DNA of 64,000 bases, taken from an uncultured Bdellovibrionales bacterium. Lineage in GTDB: Bacteria > Bdellovibrionota > Bdellovibrionia > Bdellovibrionales > UBA1609. The DNA is taken from positions 1 to 64,000 of the forward strand of contig CAILEP010000008.1 of the NCBI GenBank assembly GCA_903833275.1, given 5' to 3'. Of the stretch, positions 8,381-16,991 are shown piece after piece. Within the stretch, counting starts at the first letter, position 1, and each line of letters starts with the position of its first letter. Made by a program: the position numbers and the translations under genes. The notes under the pieces are model-generated. The model saw only the letters and a program-made list of their open reading frames with translations. It made no database searches and was not told the DNA's origin.

Positions 8381-9976
8381 CTATGCGCTCTCTTTAACTA
8401 CCGACATCTTTCTCATGCTAACATCGCTTGAATTGCCGTCGCCCGCGCCGGTGCCGCCCGCACTATCGCTATTATTTTCAAGTGCGTCGTGTTCTCTTCC
8501 ACTTACCAGTGAATTTAAACTGTTTACCGCAGAAGTCAAATTAAGCACTTGGTTCTTTAAACCATCGGCCAACATCGATATCCCCTGCGCCATTCGATCT
8601 GATTCGGCCGCTGTATTGTTCAAATCATTCATGGCATTGACCACGTAATCGACGCCCGAGTTCTGTTCTGCAGATGCCGAGCTGATCGAGTCCACCATCT
8701 TTTTAAGTTCACCCGAACGATCCGTTAAAACTTTAAAAAAGTCATAGCAACGGCCCGAAAGCTCGTTGGCATTGGTGATTCTTTCTTTTGTACTAATTAC
8801 CGTTTTCTCAACCTGATCAGCGCTCTTATCGAGCAACTCATTAATCTGCTGGGCGGCCTTACCACTCATGTCGGCTAGATTGCCCATTTCATTTGCCACA
8901 ACCGCAAAACCCAAGCCGTGCTGGCCCGCGCGCGCGGCCTCGATGTTGGCGTTGAATGAAAGCATTTGGGTTTTAAAAACGATTTCATTGATCACATTTG
9001 TTCGATCACGAATGAGGCGCACCACTTGATTCACTTCTTCAAGTGCGGTGTTTGAACGATCAATTTCTGTCATCGCGTCTTTGAGACCCTGCACAATTTC
9101 TTTACCATTATTCGCTTCTTGAAAGCTGGCTTCTGAAAGCTGCACGGCATTGCCTGCCGTACGAGACGTTTGCACGAGCAGCCGCTTCATTTGCTCCATA
9201 CTCACAACGGTTTCAGTACTTGAAGAGGCCTGGCGATTCGAGGTTTCGCGCAACTGGCTAGATGAAATTTGAGCTTCATCGACCATCTCGAGCAATCGAC
9301 TTGAAGTCATTTGCAGTGTGGTATTGGCGCTACCAAGCGAATTATTGATATTTCGTGTTACAAAATAGAATAAAACAGTAGAAAGAATAGCCGCAATTAA
9401 TATACCCACCCCAATTAACATCGCTGTTTGGCTCAAAACATTAGCTCGAGCCACTTCAGCTTGCAGTTCGGCATCGATCTTTTCTCGAACCGTTTTCATT
9501 TCATTTTCAGCTGTACTTAAATTATCCATCAGTTCTTTTACTTGCGCCTGAACCGAAGCCAGGGTTGAGATCCCGGCAATAATATTTTGAGTGATGTCGC
9601 TTAGTTTGGTGTGAGCATCGCGGTACCGTTTTGAAATCGGGGCAACCTGATCTTTCAAGTTCAGACTCTGGGCGTCCCATTTTATGAAACTGCCATTGAT
9701 CACTTTATGCGCTGACTCTGCTGCGCCTAGGCGTTCGAAATTTTGGCTGATGACGGCTTGAGCCGTCGCCGCTCGAAAAACCTCAAGGTTATTTATGACG
9801 TCGTTTGAAAGCTCCATCGACGGAAGTTGCGTACCCACAACCTGCTGCAGAATTTCACGATTGTTTTGCAAGATGACATAATTGACAGCGAAGTAAACTG
9901 TGAAGCCCAAGAGGCCCACCACAAGCACAATGAACATTTTGGCTTGCACCGAAAGTCGAAGAAATCGATTTTTCAT
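8381..9976 (-). CDS. Membrane-bound methyl-accepting chemotaxis protein
   Basis: Two transmembrane helices (about residues 13-33 and 185-207, LIGVGILIAAILSTVLFYFV) bracket a periplasmic region of about 150 residues that looks like a four-helix-bundle sensor domain. The cytoplasmic part is a receptor coiled coil with the tip KTQMLSFNANIEAARAG followed by GLGFAVVANEMGNLA, the same variant as the soluble receptor at 5395. A clear HAMP domain is not visible. The ligand cannot be predicted. The gene is monocistronic or heads a pair with the ankyrin gene. Confidence 0.9.
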   Translation of the reverse strand: MKNRFLRLSVQAKMFIVLVVGLLGFTVYFAVNYVILQNNREILQQVVGTQLPSMELSNDVINNLEVFRAATAQAVISQNFERLGAAESAHKVINGSFIKWDAQSLNLKDQVAPISKRYRDAHTKLSDITQNIIAGISTLASVQAQVKELMDNLSTAENEMKTVREKIDAELQAEVARANVLSQTAMLIGVGILIAAILSTVLFYFVTRNINNSLGSANTTLQMTSSRLLEMVDEAQISSSQLRETSNRQASSSTETVVSMEQMKRLLVQTSRTAGNAVQLSEASFQEANNGKEIVQGLKDAMTEIDRSNTALEEVNQVVRLIRDRTNVINEIVFKTQMLSFNANIEAARAGQHGLGFAVVANEMGNLADMSGKAAQQINELLDKSADQVEKTVISTKERITNANELSGRCYDFFKVLTDRSGELKKMVDSISSASAEQNSGVDYVVNAMNDLNNTAAESDRMAQGISMLADGLKNQVLNLTSAVNSLNSLVSGREHDALENNSDSAGGTGAGDGNSSDVSMRKMSVVKESA

Positions 9977-10278
9977 CTATAACCTCTTAATTACATAATT
10001 CAGTAAGTCATCTCTCTTTTCGGTGGGTTACCGGCATATCTGAACCACTCGTGGTCCGGTGACCTTAAAAAACTGAATTTTCGGGCTCGGCCAAAGTCGG
10101 GGTATAGAGCGTGCGTCAGGTCTAGATTTTACGCAGCCCAGCCCATGGTCCAGGCACCAACCCGGCATCTGGGCCACTAATGACCCATTCATGGCACTTA
10201 ATATGCCCCCGGCGCACCCCCTCCTGATCGCCACAGTATTACCTTGCAGATTAGGTCTAGTTTATTTAAAACCTCAGC
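9977..10278. other. Structured intergenic region between receptor and PTS genes
   Basis: This 302-bp divergent region holds no convincing gene; the 68-codon minus-strand ORF at 10028 lacks a ribosome-binding site and family resemblance. It contains a strong compound hairpin at about 10028-10064: outer arms GGTTACCGG/CCGGTGACC and an inner ACCAC/GTGGT stem. The remainder is GC-rich up to about 10230 and then AT-rich up to the PTS start. It may hold promoters for both flanking genes and a leader RNA for the PTS operon. Confidence 0.4.
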
Positions 10279-12903
10279 GTGAATTCAAATGAACTTCTAA
10301 TATATGCACCCCTTTCAGGCATTGCTGTCGCCTTGGCCAATGTGCCAGACCCCGCCTTTGCGCAAAACATGGTGGGCGTCGGCACGGCTATTGACCCCAT
10401 ATCTGAAAAGGTTTTGGCGCCGTTTGACGGCCGAGTTATCCAATGCCACCCTGCCCGCCACGCAGTTGTAGTACGAAACAATAATGGCGTTGAAGTTCTG
10501 ATTCATGTTGGCCTCGACACCGTCAAGTTGCGCGGCGAAGGCTTTCAAATGCTTGTGAAACTCAACGACACCGTTCGATGTGGCCAACCGCTAATTCAAT
10601 TCAATTCTGACCTTATCGCCCGCAAGGCCAAAAGCTTGCTGACCGTAGTTGTCATTACTAACCCCGAAATTCTTGAAAGCTGGAGTACTCTGGCCGCTAC
10701 CCACACTTCTATTAAAGCCGGCGACCAACTGCTTCGGGCCCAGTTAAAAAGTGCGGCTGTCGAGGGCCGCGCCAACACGGCCTCTGTCGGTATATCCGCT
10801 AACGAATCAGCGGGCTTTTTAACAAAAATTAAATCGGAGCCCATTGAGATTCGCAACGCAGCCGGCTTGCACGCACGACCAGCTGCTGTTTTAAGCAGTG
10901 CAGCCAAAACTTTTCGATCTGAAATCACCATTCACAAAGCTGATCGCTCGGCCAATGTTCGCAGTCTCGTTGCCGTAATGGGGCTCGAAATCGCCAAGGG
11001 CGATCGAGTTCACTTCTTGGCATCAGGCCCCGATGCCGCTGAGGCCATTAAGGCGCTGATGAGTTTGATTGAAAAGGGCCTTGGCGAAACCGATGCCTCG
11101 CATGCAGCGCATGCAGCGCCTGCGACCAATCCCCCCAATACCAACACGGCCACCGCGGCAGCGGCACTCGCACCGACTATGGCCGATCGATTTGTGGGCG
11201 TCAGTGCCGCACCCGGCATCGCGTGTGGCCGAATTTTTCAGTTACAAAAACTTGAGATTCAGATTCAAGAACGGGGCGCGGCCCCTGATAAAGAGCGCGC
11301 GCGACTTGATCTTGCTTTGCGTGAAGCCCATTTGCAGCTTCAAATTTTAATTCATCAGCTCGAAAGCGGAAGCGACCCCAGCAAGGCTCTAATTTTCTCC
11401 GCCCACCAAGAGCTACTTGAAGACCCAAGCCTTCTCGATATTGCCCATGCCGAAATCGCTAAAAATAAAAGCGCCGAATTCGGTTGGCAAATTGCGTTCA
11501 CAACTATTTCTTCAGAACTTAAATCACTAAATAATCAATTGCTGGCCGCGCGTGCCAATGACGTTCGCGATGTCGGCCAACGCGTGCTCCGACTCTTGAC
11601 CGCCGGCACGAACCATCATATTCAATTTCCGGAAAAATGTATTTTAATTGCCGAAGACCTGACTCCATCTGACGTTGCCACCGTTGACCCAAACCGCGTA
11701 CTTGGTTTGGTGACGACCACTGGCGGTTCAACTTCACACGTCGCCATATTGGCGCGCTCGTTAGATATTCCGTCGCTTGTGGGCGCCGACCCACGAGTGT
11801 TAAATATTGCCAACGGCACTGAAGCGCTCATCGATGCCAATAGCGGCGAGCTCAAACTGCACCCCTCCGCAGACGAGATGGCTCGTTTTGAAACCGGCAA
11901 AGCCCATATTGAAAAACAGCGAAAACAAGATCGCAGCCACGCCACCGAACCCGCCCTGACACTTGATGGAGTGCAAATTCACGTTGTCGCCAATCTCAAA
12001 GGCGAGAGCGAAGCCGACGGGGCCGTTAAGTTCGGCGCTGAAGGCGTTGGCCTTTTGCGCACCGAATTTTTATTCATGAATCGCGAAACGGCCCCGACCG
12101 AAAACGAACAGCTCGCCGCTTACCTGACTATCGTTCGCGCCTTCGACGCTGGGGCGCCCCTGATAATTCGCACTCTCGACGTCGGTGGCGATAAACCCTT
12201 GCGCTATTTGCCGATTCCAAAAGAAGACAATCCGTTTTTGGGAGAACGCGGCCTTCGCGTTCAGCTCAATCGCCCCGATATGTTTCGCGAACAACTTCGC
12301 GCGATCCTAAAAGCCTCAGCCGAACCGAAGGCACAGGTTAAAATAATGTTTCCGATGGTCACTACACTCAGCGAGCTCAGACAAGCCAAAGCCATTCTCG
12401 AAGAAGAGCGCGTTAAGTTAGGTGTTAAACCGATTTCGATCGGGATTATGGTTGAGGTGCCCTCTGCCGCATTGCTCGCCGAACAATTTGCCCAAGAATG
12501 CGATTTCTTTTCAATCGGCAGCAACGATCTTACGCAATACACTCTCGCCATCGACCGCGGCCACCCGAAACTTGCAGCCATGGCCGATGGGCTCGATCCA
12601 AGTGTGCTGCGCTTAATTGATATGACTGTTCGCGGGGCGCGCAAATACGAAAAATGGGTGGGCGTCTGCGGCGGTATTGCCAGCGACCATCAGGCCGTGC
12701 CCATCCTTCTTGGTCTCGGCGTCACCGAGCTCAGCGTTAGTATCCCAGCGGTGCCATCTATAAAAGCGCAAATTCGCAAACTCACTTTGAAGCAATGCCA
12801 AGCCATCGCGGCTCGCGCTCTCGAGGCCGAATCGGCCGCTGAAGTAAGAGACCAAGCCAACAATACCCATATCAATACAGAACAGGCGAACCTCCTTAAC
12901 TAA
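10279..12903 (+). CDS. nagF: PTS EIIA-HPr-EI multiphosphoryl transfer protein
   Basis: This single 874-residue protein carries three PTS phosphotransfer steps from phosphoenolpyruvate. The N-terminal glucose-type EIIA domain has the active His76 in LIHVGLDTV. The HPr domain (about 186-270) has His198 in AAGLHARPA. The EI part (about 300-855) has His487 in GGSTSHVAI, followed by the PEP-binding barrel with LLRTEFLFM and GSNDLTQYTLAIDR. The order matches NagF-type proteins, hence the symbol. The start is GTG. Its EIIC-EIIB partner follows after 15 bp. An alanine/proline/threonine-rich linker separates HPr from EI. Confidence 0.92.
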   Translation: MNSNELLIYAPLSGIAVALANVPDPAFAQNMVGVGTAIDPISEKVLAPFDGRVIQCHPARHAVVVRNNNGVEVLIHVGLDTVKLRGEGFQMLVKLNDTVRCGQPLIQFNSDLIARKAKSLLTVVVITNPEILESWSTLAATHTSIKAGDQLLRAQLKSAAVEGRANTASVGISANESAGFLTKIKSEPIEIRNAAGLHARPAAVLSSAAKTFRSEITIHKADRSANVRSLVAVMGLEIAKGDRVHFLASGPDAAEAIKALMSLIEKGLGETDASHAAHAAPATNPPNTNTATAAAALAPTMADRFVGVSAAPGIACGRIFQLQKLEIQIQERGAAPDKERARLDLALREAHLQLQILIHQLESGSDPSKALIFSAHQELLEDPSLLDIAHAEIAKNKSAEFGWQIAFTTISSELKSLNNQLLAARANDVRDVGQRVLRLLTAGTNHHIQFPEKCILIAEDLTPSDVATVDPNRVLGLVTTTGGSTSHVAILARSLDIPSLVGADPRVLNIANGTEALIDANSGELKLHPSADEMARFETGKAHIEKQRKQDRSHATEPALTLDGVQIHVVANLKGESEADGAVKFGAEGVGLLRTEFLFMNRETAPTENEQLAAYLTIVRAFDAGAPLIIRTLDVGGDKPLRYLPIPKEDNPFLGERGLRVQLNRPDMFREQLRAILKASAEPKAQVKIMFPMVTTLSELRQAKAILEEERVKLGVKPISIGIMVEVPSAALLAEQFAQECDFFSIGSNDLTQYTLAIDRGHPKLAAMADGLDPSVLRLIDMTVRGARKYEKWVGVCGGIASDHQAVPILLGLGVTELSVSIPAVPSIKAQIRKLTLKQCQAIAARALEAESAAEVRDQANNTHINTEQANLLN

Positions 12904-12918
12904 AAAGGCCCTAACATT

Positions 12919-14697
12919 ATGGCAAGTTTATCATCAGCAACCGAAACATTAGGCGCCCGCAGCATCCATTTTCTGAAAGAAGCTTTCGGGCTTTTGCAGA
13001 AAATCGGCAAATCATTGATGTTACCGGTTTCGGTTTTGCCCATCGCCGGCATCTTGCTTGGAGTTGGTAGCGCCCACTTTAGCTGGATGCCCGAATCGGT
13101 CTCGGTCATTATGGCTCAATCGGGCGGAGCCATCTTCGGCAGCCTGCCGCTTATCTTTGCCATTGCAGTCGCTGTAGGTCTAACTGAAAACGACGGCGTC
13201 GCGGCCCTTGCCGCCACCGTTGGCTTTATGGTTTTTATTGCCACTCTCGGAGTAATGGCAAAACTTCTCGGCCACGACACAACTGAAATTATGGGCATGA
13301 AGTCCGTCGATACCGGCGTATTCGGCGGGATCGTAACGGGCGGGATGGCCGCTTTTCTATTCAAGCGATTCTATCGAATTCAATTACCGACATACCTTGG
13401 CTTTTTTGCCGGCAAAAGATTTGTGCCGATTATCACGGCCCTATCGGCCATTGGTCTAGCCATGGTGACGAGTATCGTTTGGCCACCCATCCAGGGTGCG
13501 ATCAATCAACTCTCTCACGCAGCCGCTTATGGCAGCCCAGCCTATGCTGCGACGTTATACGGTATCGTCGAGCGGCTTCTCGTACCATTCGGCCTGCACC
13601 ACATCTGGAATGTCCCGTTCTTTTTTGAAATCGGCAGCTTTATCGATAAGACCGGTAAGGCGGTTCACGGTGACATCAATCGCTTTTTTGCCGGTGACCC
13701 TACAGCTGGCATTCTCGGTGGCGCCTATCTTTTTAAAATGTGGGGTCTGCCTGCCGCTGGTTTAGCAATCTGGCAGTGCGCGAAACCCGACCAAAAAGCC
13801 AAAGTTGGCTCGATTATGATTTCAGCGGCATTGACCTCATTTCTAACTGGTATCACCGAACCACTCGAATTTTCATTTCTCTTCGTCGCCCCGATTCTTT
13901 ATTTTGTTCACGCATTGTTAGCCGGCGCCGGCCAATTTATATTCGGCGTGCTCGGCGCCAAACTTGGCTTCACCTTTTCACAAGGCTTTATCGACTACGT
14001 TCTGTACTATTCGCTCGATACGAAACCTTGGCTTGTTCTAATTCTAGGGCCGATATTTGCGCTGGTGTATTACGGCGTTTTTCGCAGCCTCATTCTCGCC
14101 CTTGATTTAAAAACACCCGGTCGCGAAATGAACGACGACACCTTAACCGAGAACGTCGGGGTCGCGAGCCTCGATGACGACCAACCCGGCAGCAGCCGGG
14201 CCCAATCTTTAATTGCCGCTTTTGGCGGTAGAGAAAATTTGAAAAGTCTCGACGCTTGCATCACTCGTTTGCGAATTGAGCTTAATGATGTTTCAAAACT
14301 GCGAGCTGACCAGCTCAAAGCCCTCGGCGCCAGCGGAGTACTCACCGTGGGCTCAAGCGTTCAAGCTATTTTCGGCCCACTTTCTGAAAATTTAAAAGCT
14401 GAAATGGAAGACGCTCTTAAGTGTCGAACTGCTAAAGTAAAAGCACCCGCTACACAAAAACCGACCACATCAACAACGACAAATTTGCTTTCACCAGCCT
14501 GGCTCGCCGCCCTCGGCGGGGTCGGCAATGTGATTGATTCAACCCCTTGCGCTCTGACACGCATGAGAGTTGTGTTGCGTGACCAAGATCTTTTGGACGA
14601 AAAAGCCCTAATCGCGGCTGGCGTTCAAGCCGTTGTGAAGTTAAATTCAAGCGCCAAGAACCAGTCGGTTTATCACTTATTAGTTGGGCTCGAATAA
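12919..14697 (+). CDS. nagE: PTS EIICB permease with two EIIB domains, GlcNAc/glucose family
   Basis: This is an inner-membrane sugar transporter that phosphorylates its sugar during uptake. Residues 1 to about 390 form the EIIC domain of the glucose/N-acetylglucosamine family, with MLPVSVLPIAGILLGVG, the substrate-region GLHHIWNVPFF and TGITEPLEFSFLFVAP. Two EIIB domains follow: the first with LDACITRLRI (Cys447) and the second with STPCALTRMRV (Cys544). Most relatives have one EIIB. The missing EIIA is supplied by the fusion protein encoded immediately upstream. GlcNAc is favoured by family resemblance, but no nagA or nagB is in the window, so glucose is possible. Confidence 0.85.
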   Translation: MASLSSATETLGARSIHFLKEAFGLLQKIGKSLMLPVSVLPIAGILLGVGSAHFSWMPESVSVIMAQSGGAIFGSLPLIFAIAVAVGLTENDGVAALAATVGFMVFIATLGVMAKLLGHDTTEIMGMKSVDTGVFGGIVTGGMAAFLFKRFYRIQLPTYLGFFAGKRFVPIITALSAIGLAMVTSIVWPPIQGAINQLSHAAAYGSPAYAATLYGIVERLLVPFGLHHIWNVPFFFEIGSFIDKTGKAVHGDINRFFAGDPTAGILGGAYLFKMWGLPAAGLAIWQCAKPDQKAKVGSIMISAALTSFLTGITEPLEFSFLFVAPILYFVHALLAGAGQFIFGVLGAKLGFTFSQGFIDYVLYYSLDTKPWLVLILGPIFALVYYGVFRSLILALDLKTPGREMNDDTLTENVGVASLDDDQPGSSRAQSLIAAFGGRENLKSLDACITRLRIELNDVSKLRADQLKALGASGVLTVGSSVQAIFGPLSENLKAEMEDALKCRTAKVKAPATQKPTTSTTTNLLSPAWLAALGGVGNVIDSTPCALTRMRVVLRDQDLLDEKALIAAGVQAVVKLNSSAKNQSVYHLLVGLE

Positions 14698-14730
14698 AAT
14701 TGAGCTATTAGTTCTCAAAAAACGAAAAAA

Positions 14731-14745
14731 GTGACAATTTGTCAC
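14731..14745. promoter_or_regulatory. Palindromic operator-like site upstream of cytochrome gene
   Basis: GTGACAATTTGTCAC is a perfect 7-bp inverted repeat around one base, about 75 bp before the cytochrome start. The half-site resembles those of the CRP/FNR superfamily, though the spacing (GTGA-N7-TCAC) is one base longer than a CRP site. A regulator is not identified. Confidence 0.35.
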
Positions 14746-14819
14746 GTCATTTTGGCTTGTTTTTAAGCCGATATTGGCGTGATATTGTGACTGAATTACA
14801 CCACGAGAAAGGACAAGAT

Positions 14820-15359
14820 ATGACAAAACTATTCGCAATTCTAGCCTGCGTTTCTTCGCTCTATACACAAGGCGTAGCGGCCGCAGATAGCGAGCTTACG
14901 CGCGCCAATCCCGCTGCTTATCTAATCGTAGATGTGCCTGGCCAACCGCTCGCCTGGGTGTTCAGTTATTCGGCCACTGAAAACGCATTTGACTCTGCCA
15001 AATTGATTGAAACAGCAACCGGCTTGCCTGTCGCCACTGAAACGGCTGATAGTAAAACGCTGGGCAATGCGCTTTCACACGGTTCAGACCTCGCACAAAG
15101 CAAGGGCTGCCTCGCTTGCCATAGTACAAATGGTTCGAGGTCAATGGGCCCGACATATAAAGGCTTATATATGAAAAAAGAAACCGTGATCACTGGCGGC
15201 CATGAGCGCCAGGTCGTTGCCGATGACGCCTACTTAAAAACGTCGATCAAAGACCCACAAGCCGACGTCGTAAAGGGCTACCCGGCGATGATGCCAAAAG
15301 TAAATCTCACCGAACAAGAAGTTTCTGATCTTGTTGATTATATAAAATCATTGCAGTAA
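14820..15359 (+). CDS. Secreted monohaem cytochrome c
   Basis: The ATG at 14820 is preferred over the track start at 14739: it is preceded by AAAGGA and opens a signal peptide (MTKLFAILACVSSLYTQGVAA). The 179-residue product has one haem site, CLACH, in QSKGCLACHSTNGSRSMGP, and a C-terminal GYPAMMPKVNL that would supply the distal methionine, as in class I cytochromes c. About 80 residues precede the haem domain and are not recognised. It is probably periplasmic and, with the next gene, could carry electrons from alternative complex III to an oxidase encoded elsewhere. Confidence 0.85.
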   Translation: MTKLFAILACVSSLYTQGVAAADSELTRANPAAYLIVDVPGQPLAWVFSYSATENAFDSAKLIETATGLPVATETADSKTLGNALSHGSDLAQSKGCLACHSTNGSRSMGPTYKGLYMKKETVITGGHERQVVADDAYLKTSIKDPQADVVKGYPAMMPKVNLTEQEVSDLVDYIKSLQ

Positions 15360-15428
15360 GAAAATATTGCACTTTTTAGTTATTGAACGCTTTAGCTATT
15401 ACGCATTTAAAATAAAGGGGAACTTAAC

Positions 15429-16049
15429 ATGAAATCGACCTCAATCACCTGCACCGCGTTTTCGATACTGATGCTTTTTGGAATCGCCGCAACCGCTGCA
15501 ACTCCACTCTCAGATCAATCTGATATGCGCCAAGCAGCACAAATCTGCATGACTTGTCACAATCATAATGGCAACAGCGACAACCCCAATTTTCCGCGAA
15601 TTGCTGGGCAACAATTGAATTACATCGAAAACACTCTTCACGCATTTCGCGACCACAGTCGAGGCGATTATCGAGCCATCGGCTACATGTGGGGCATGAT
15701 GCAAAATCGCTCAGACGAAGAAATTCATGACCTCGCCACCTACTTCAGCTCAGTACAAGCTACGCCAAACAGAAAAGGCAATGCCGAATGGGCCGCCAAG
15801 GGCAAAGCGATTTATGAATCTGGTATCTCTGAAAAATCGCTACCCGCCTGCATGGCCTGCCACGGCCCGAATGGTGAAGGTTCAGCTGTTGCCCCTCGCC
15901 TCGCCGGTCAACACAAAGGCTATTTATTAAACCAGCTTGCTGCTTTTCGTGGTCATGATCGTCATGAAGCGACCGTTATGCCAGGCATTGTTACTCTGCT
16001 AACTCCAGATGACGAGAAAGCCGTAGTTAACTATCTTCAAGGTCTCTAA
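15429..16049 (+). CDS. Secreted dihaem cytochrome c (c4-like)
   Basis: The 206-residue protein has a signal peptide (MKSTSITCTAFSILMLFGIAATAA) and two tandem class I cytochrome domains, each with a haem motif (CMTCH and CMACH) and a following PRIAGQ or PRLAGQH segment typical of cytochrome c4/c553-like proteins. Candidate distal methionines are in YMWGMMQ and TVMPGI. An AAAGGGGAA ribosome-binding site lies before the ATG. It follows the monohaem cytochrome by 69 bp, so the pair may be co-expressed as periplasmic electron carriers. Confidence 0.88.
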   Translation: MKSTSITCTAFSILMLFGIAATAATPLSDQSDMRQAAQICMTCHNHNGNSDNPNFPRIAGQQLNYIENTLHAFRDHSRGDYRAIGYMWGMMQNRSDEEIHDLATYFSSVQATPNRKGNAEWAAKGKAIYESGISEKSLPACMACHGPNGEGSAVAPRLAGQHKGYLLNQLAAFRGHDRHEATVMPGIVTLLTPDDEKAVVNYLQGL

Positions 16050-16050
16050 A

Positions 16051-16100
16051 GCTAAAAGGTACGCCGTAACTTTTTTCCACGAACGGACGCGCGTACCTTT
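16051..16100. terminator. Bidirectional terminator containing a dispersed 29-base repeat
   Basis: A 10-bp stem AAAGGTACGC/GCGTACCTTT with a 26-base loop lies between two convergent genes and is followed by a pyrimidine-rich run. Its left part (16051..16079) is identical over 29 bases to the complement of 58755..58783 at the end of mpl. Confidence 0.6.
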
Positions 16101-16125
16101 CTTCTTCGTCCTAGAAATATTTGAA

Positions 16126-16548
16126 CTACTTCACAACTAGACGAATCGTATATTCGTTAAATGATTCGACGATGTCGATAAGACATTTGCCGGTCTCTTT
16201 CTGGCCGAGCCATTTTTTTACCGTGCATGTTGTTGTCGTCGTGCCGTCAGAATAGACAAGAGCGCCGCGCTTACCAATCGATCTATCGAATTTCAAACCC
16301 GGGACCTGAAAGGCATCTTCGTAGCCGCGACGATTGTTCGGCGGTTGATTTGGCGGGCCAATTGGCGCGAAACGGTCTTCAAGATAAACAATTAATAGCC
16401 CGTTGTTTTTGCGATCCCAATCAAAACCCGCGGCTTGAACTCTATAGTCACTCCATACTTTGCGCGTGGTGCTTTCAAAAACCACTCGCTCAGCGTGGGC
16501 GAGAGAACCAATAATTAACATTGAAAAAACCAAAGCTATCAATCGCAT
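16126..16548 (-). CDS. Small secreted protein of unknown function
   Basis: The 140-residue protein has a signal peptide (MRLIALVFSMLIIGSLAHA). The mature part of about 120 residues contains a possible disulphide pair (TTCTVKKW and GKCLIDI) and looks rich in beta-strand. No family is recognised. It is preceded by a GGAGGCTCTG ribosome-binding region and converges on the cytochrome operon. Confidence 0.55.
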   Translation of the reverse strand: MRLIALVFSMLIIGSLAHAERVVFESTTRKVWSDYRVQAAGFDWDRKNNGLLIVYLEDRFAPIGPPNQPPNNRRGYEDAFQVPGLKFDRSIGKRGALVYSDGTTTTTCTVKKWLGQKETGKCLIDIVESFNEYTIRLVVK

Positions 16549-16726
16549 CAGAGCCTCCGTAAAAATTATGTTATTAATTTCGCTACATTAAGAAGGCTAG
16601 AAAGGATTGACGTGGGGGTCAAGTAACGAAAATAGCCCTTTCTCCCATTCAAACCGAATATTCGGTCGATAGCCAACGAAATGACCCGAGAAGCGAGTAA
16701 CGAAGTAGAGCGAAGGGGATCTGAAG

Positions 16727-16748
16727 TTGGTCGGACCGGCGAGATTTG
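16727..16748 (-). repeat. Duplicated 3' end of tRNA-Pro
   Basis: This 22-base sequence is identical to 16987..17008, which covers the 3' T-arm and acceptor end of the tRNA-Pro gene and its flank. It lies 260 bp downstream of the real gene in the same orientation. A matching 5' part of the T-arm (GCGAGTTCA on the minus strand) occurs near 16830, as if a partial tRNA copy had been split in its T-loop by an insertion of hairpins. Confidence 0.75.
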
Positions 16749-16752
16749 CATC

Positions 16753-16788
16753 GGCGCTTCCTGCGCCTTGCCGCTCGCTTACGAGCGG
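16753..16788. repeat. Two short perfect hairpins beside the tRNA-Pro remnant
   Basis: GGCGC-TTCCT-GCGCC (16753-16767) and CCGCTCG-CTTA-CGAGCGG (16771-16788) lie back to back between the tRNA remnant and the terminator hairpin. Confidence 0.7.
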
Positions 16789-16804
16789 CTCCCTCTGGTC
16801 GCCC

Positions 16805-16827
16805 AAAAAGGCCGTCCTGGCCTTTTT
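16805..16827 (-). terminator. Intrinsic terminator downstream of tRNA-Pro
   Basis: AAAAAGGCC-GTCCT-GGCCTTTTT is a perfect stem with A and T runs on its two sides, so it can work in either direction. It lies 164 bp past the tRNA 3' end. Confidence 0.7.
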
Positions 16828-16864
16828 GTGAACTCGCATCGATAGGCTCCAAACCGGTGGTTGA

Positions 16865-16991
16865 ACCAAACTCTCCCCCTGCCTTTCAGACGAGGCGTTA
16901 CCGATCGAGTGAAGTGAGGCGTGCGTAATCGCACGTCGCAGCGAAGCGAGAGAGGGGCAACAAAGTATGAAAGGCAGGGGGAGAGTTTGGT
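16865..16991. repeat. 24-bp perfect inverted repeat adjoining tRNA-Pro
   Basis: Arms at 16865-16888 and 16968-16991 (beginning ACCAAACTCTCCCCC) are exact reverse complements. The right arm ends on the last base of the tRNA. The 79-base interior contains a further hairpin, GTGCG-TAAT-CGCAC. The transcript would fold into one long stem directly after the tRNA. Confidence 0.85.

Noticed and set aside
10028-10234. 68-residue ORF upstream of the PTS operon
   Set aside because: No ribosome-binding site, no family resemblance, and the sequence is better explained as structured non-coding DNA.
10596-12870. Long minus-strand ORFs within the PTS fusion gene
   Set aside because: They are shadows of the plus-strand gene, which has full-length domain matches.
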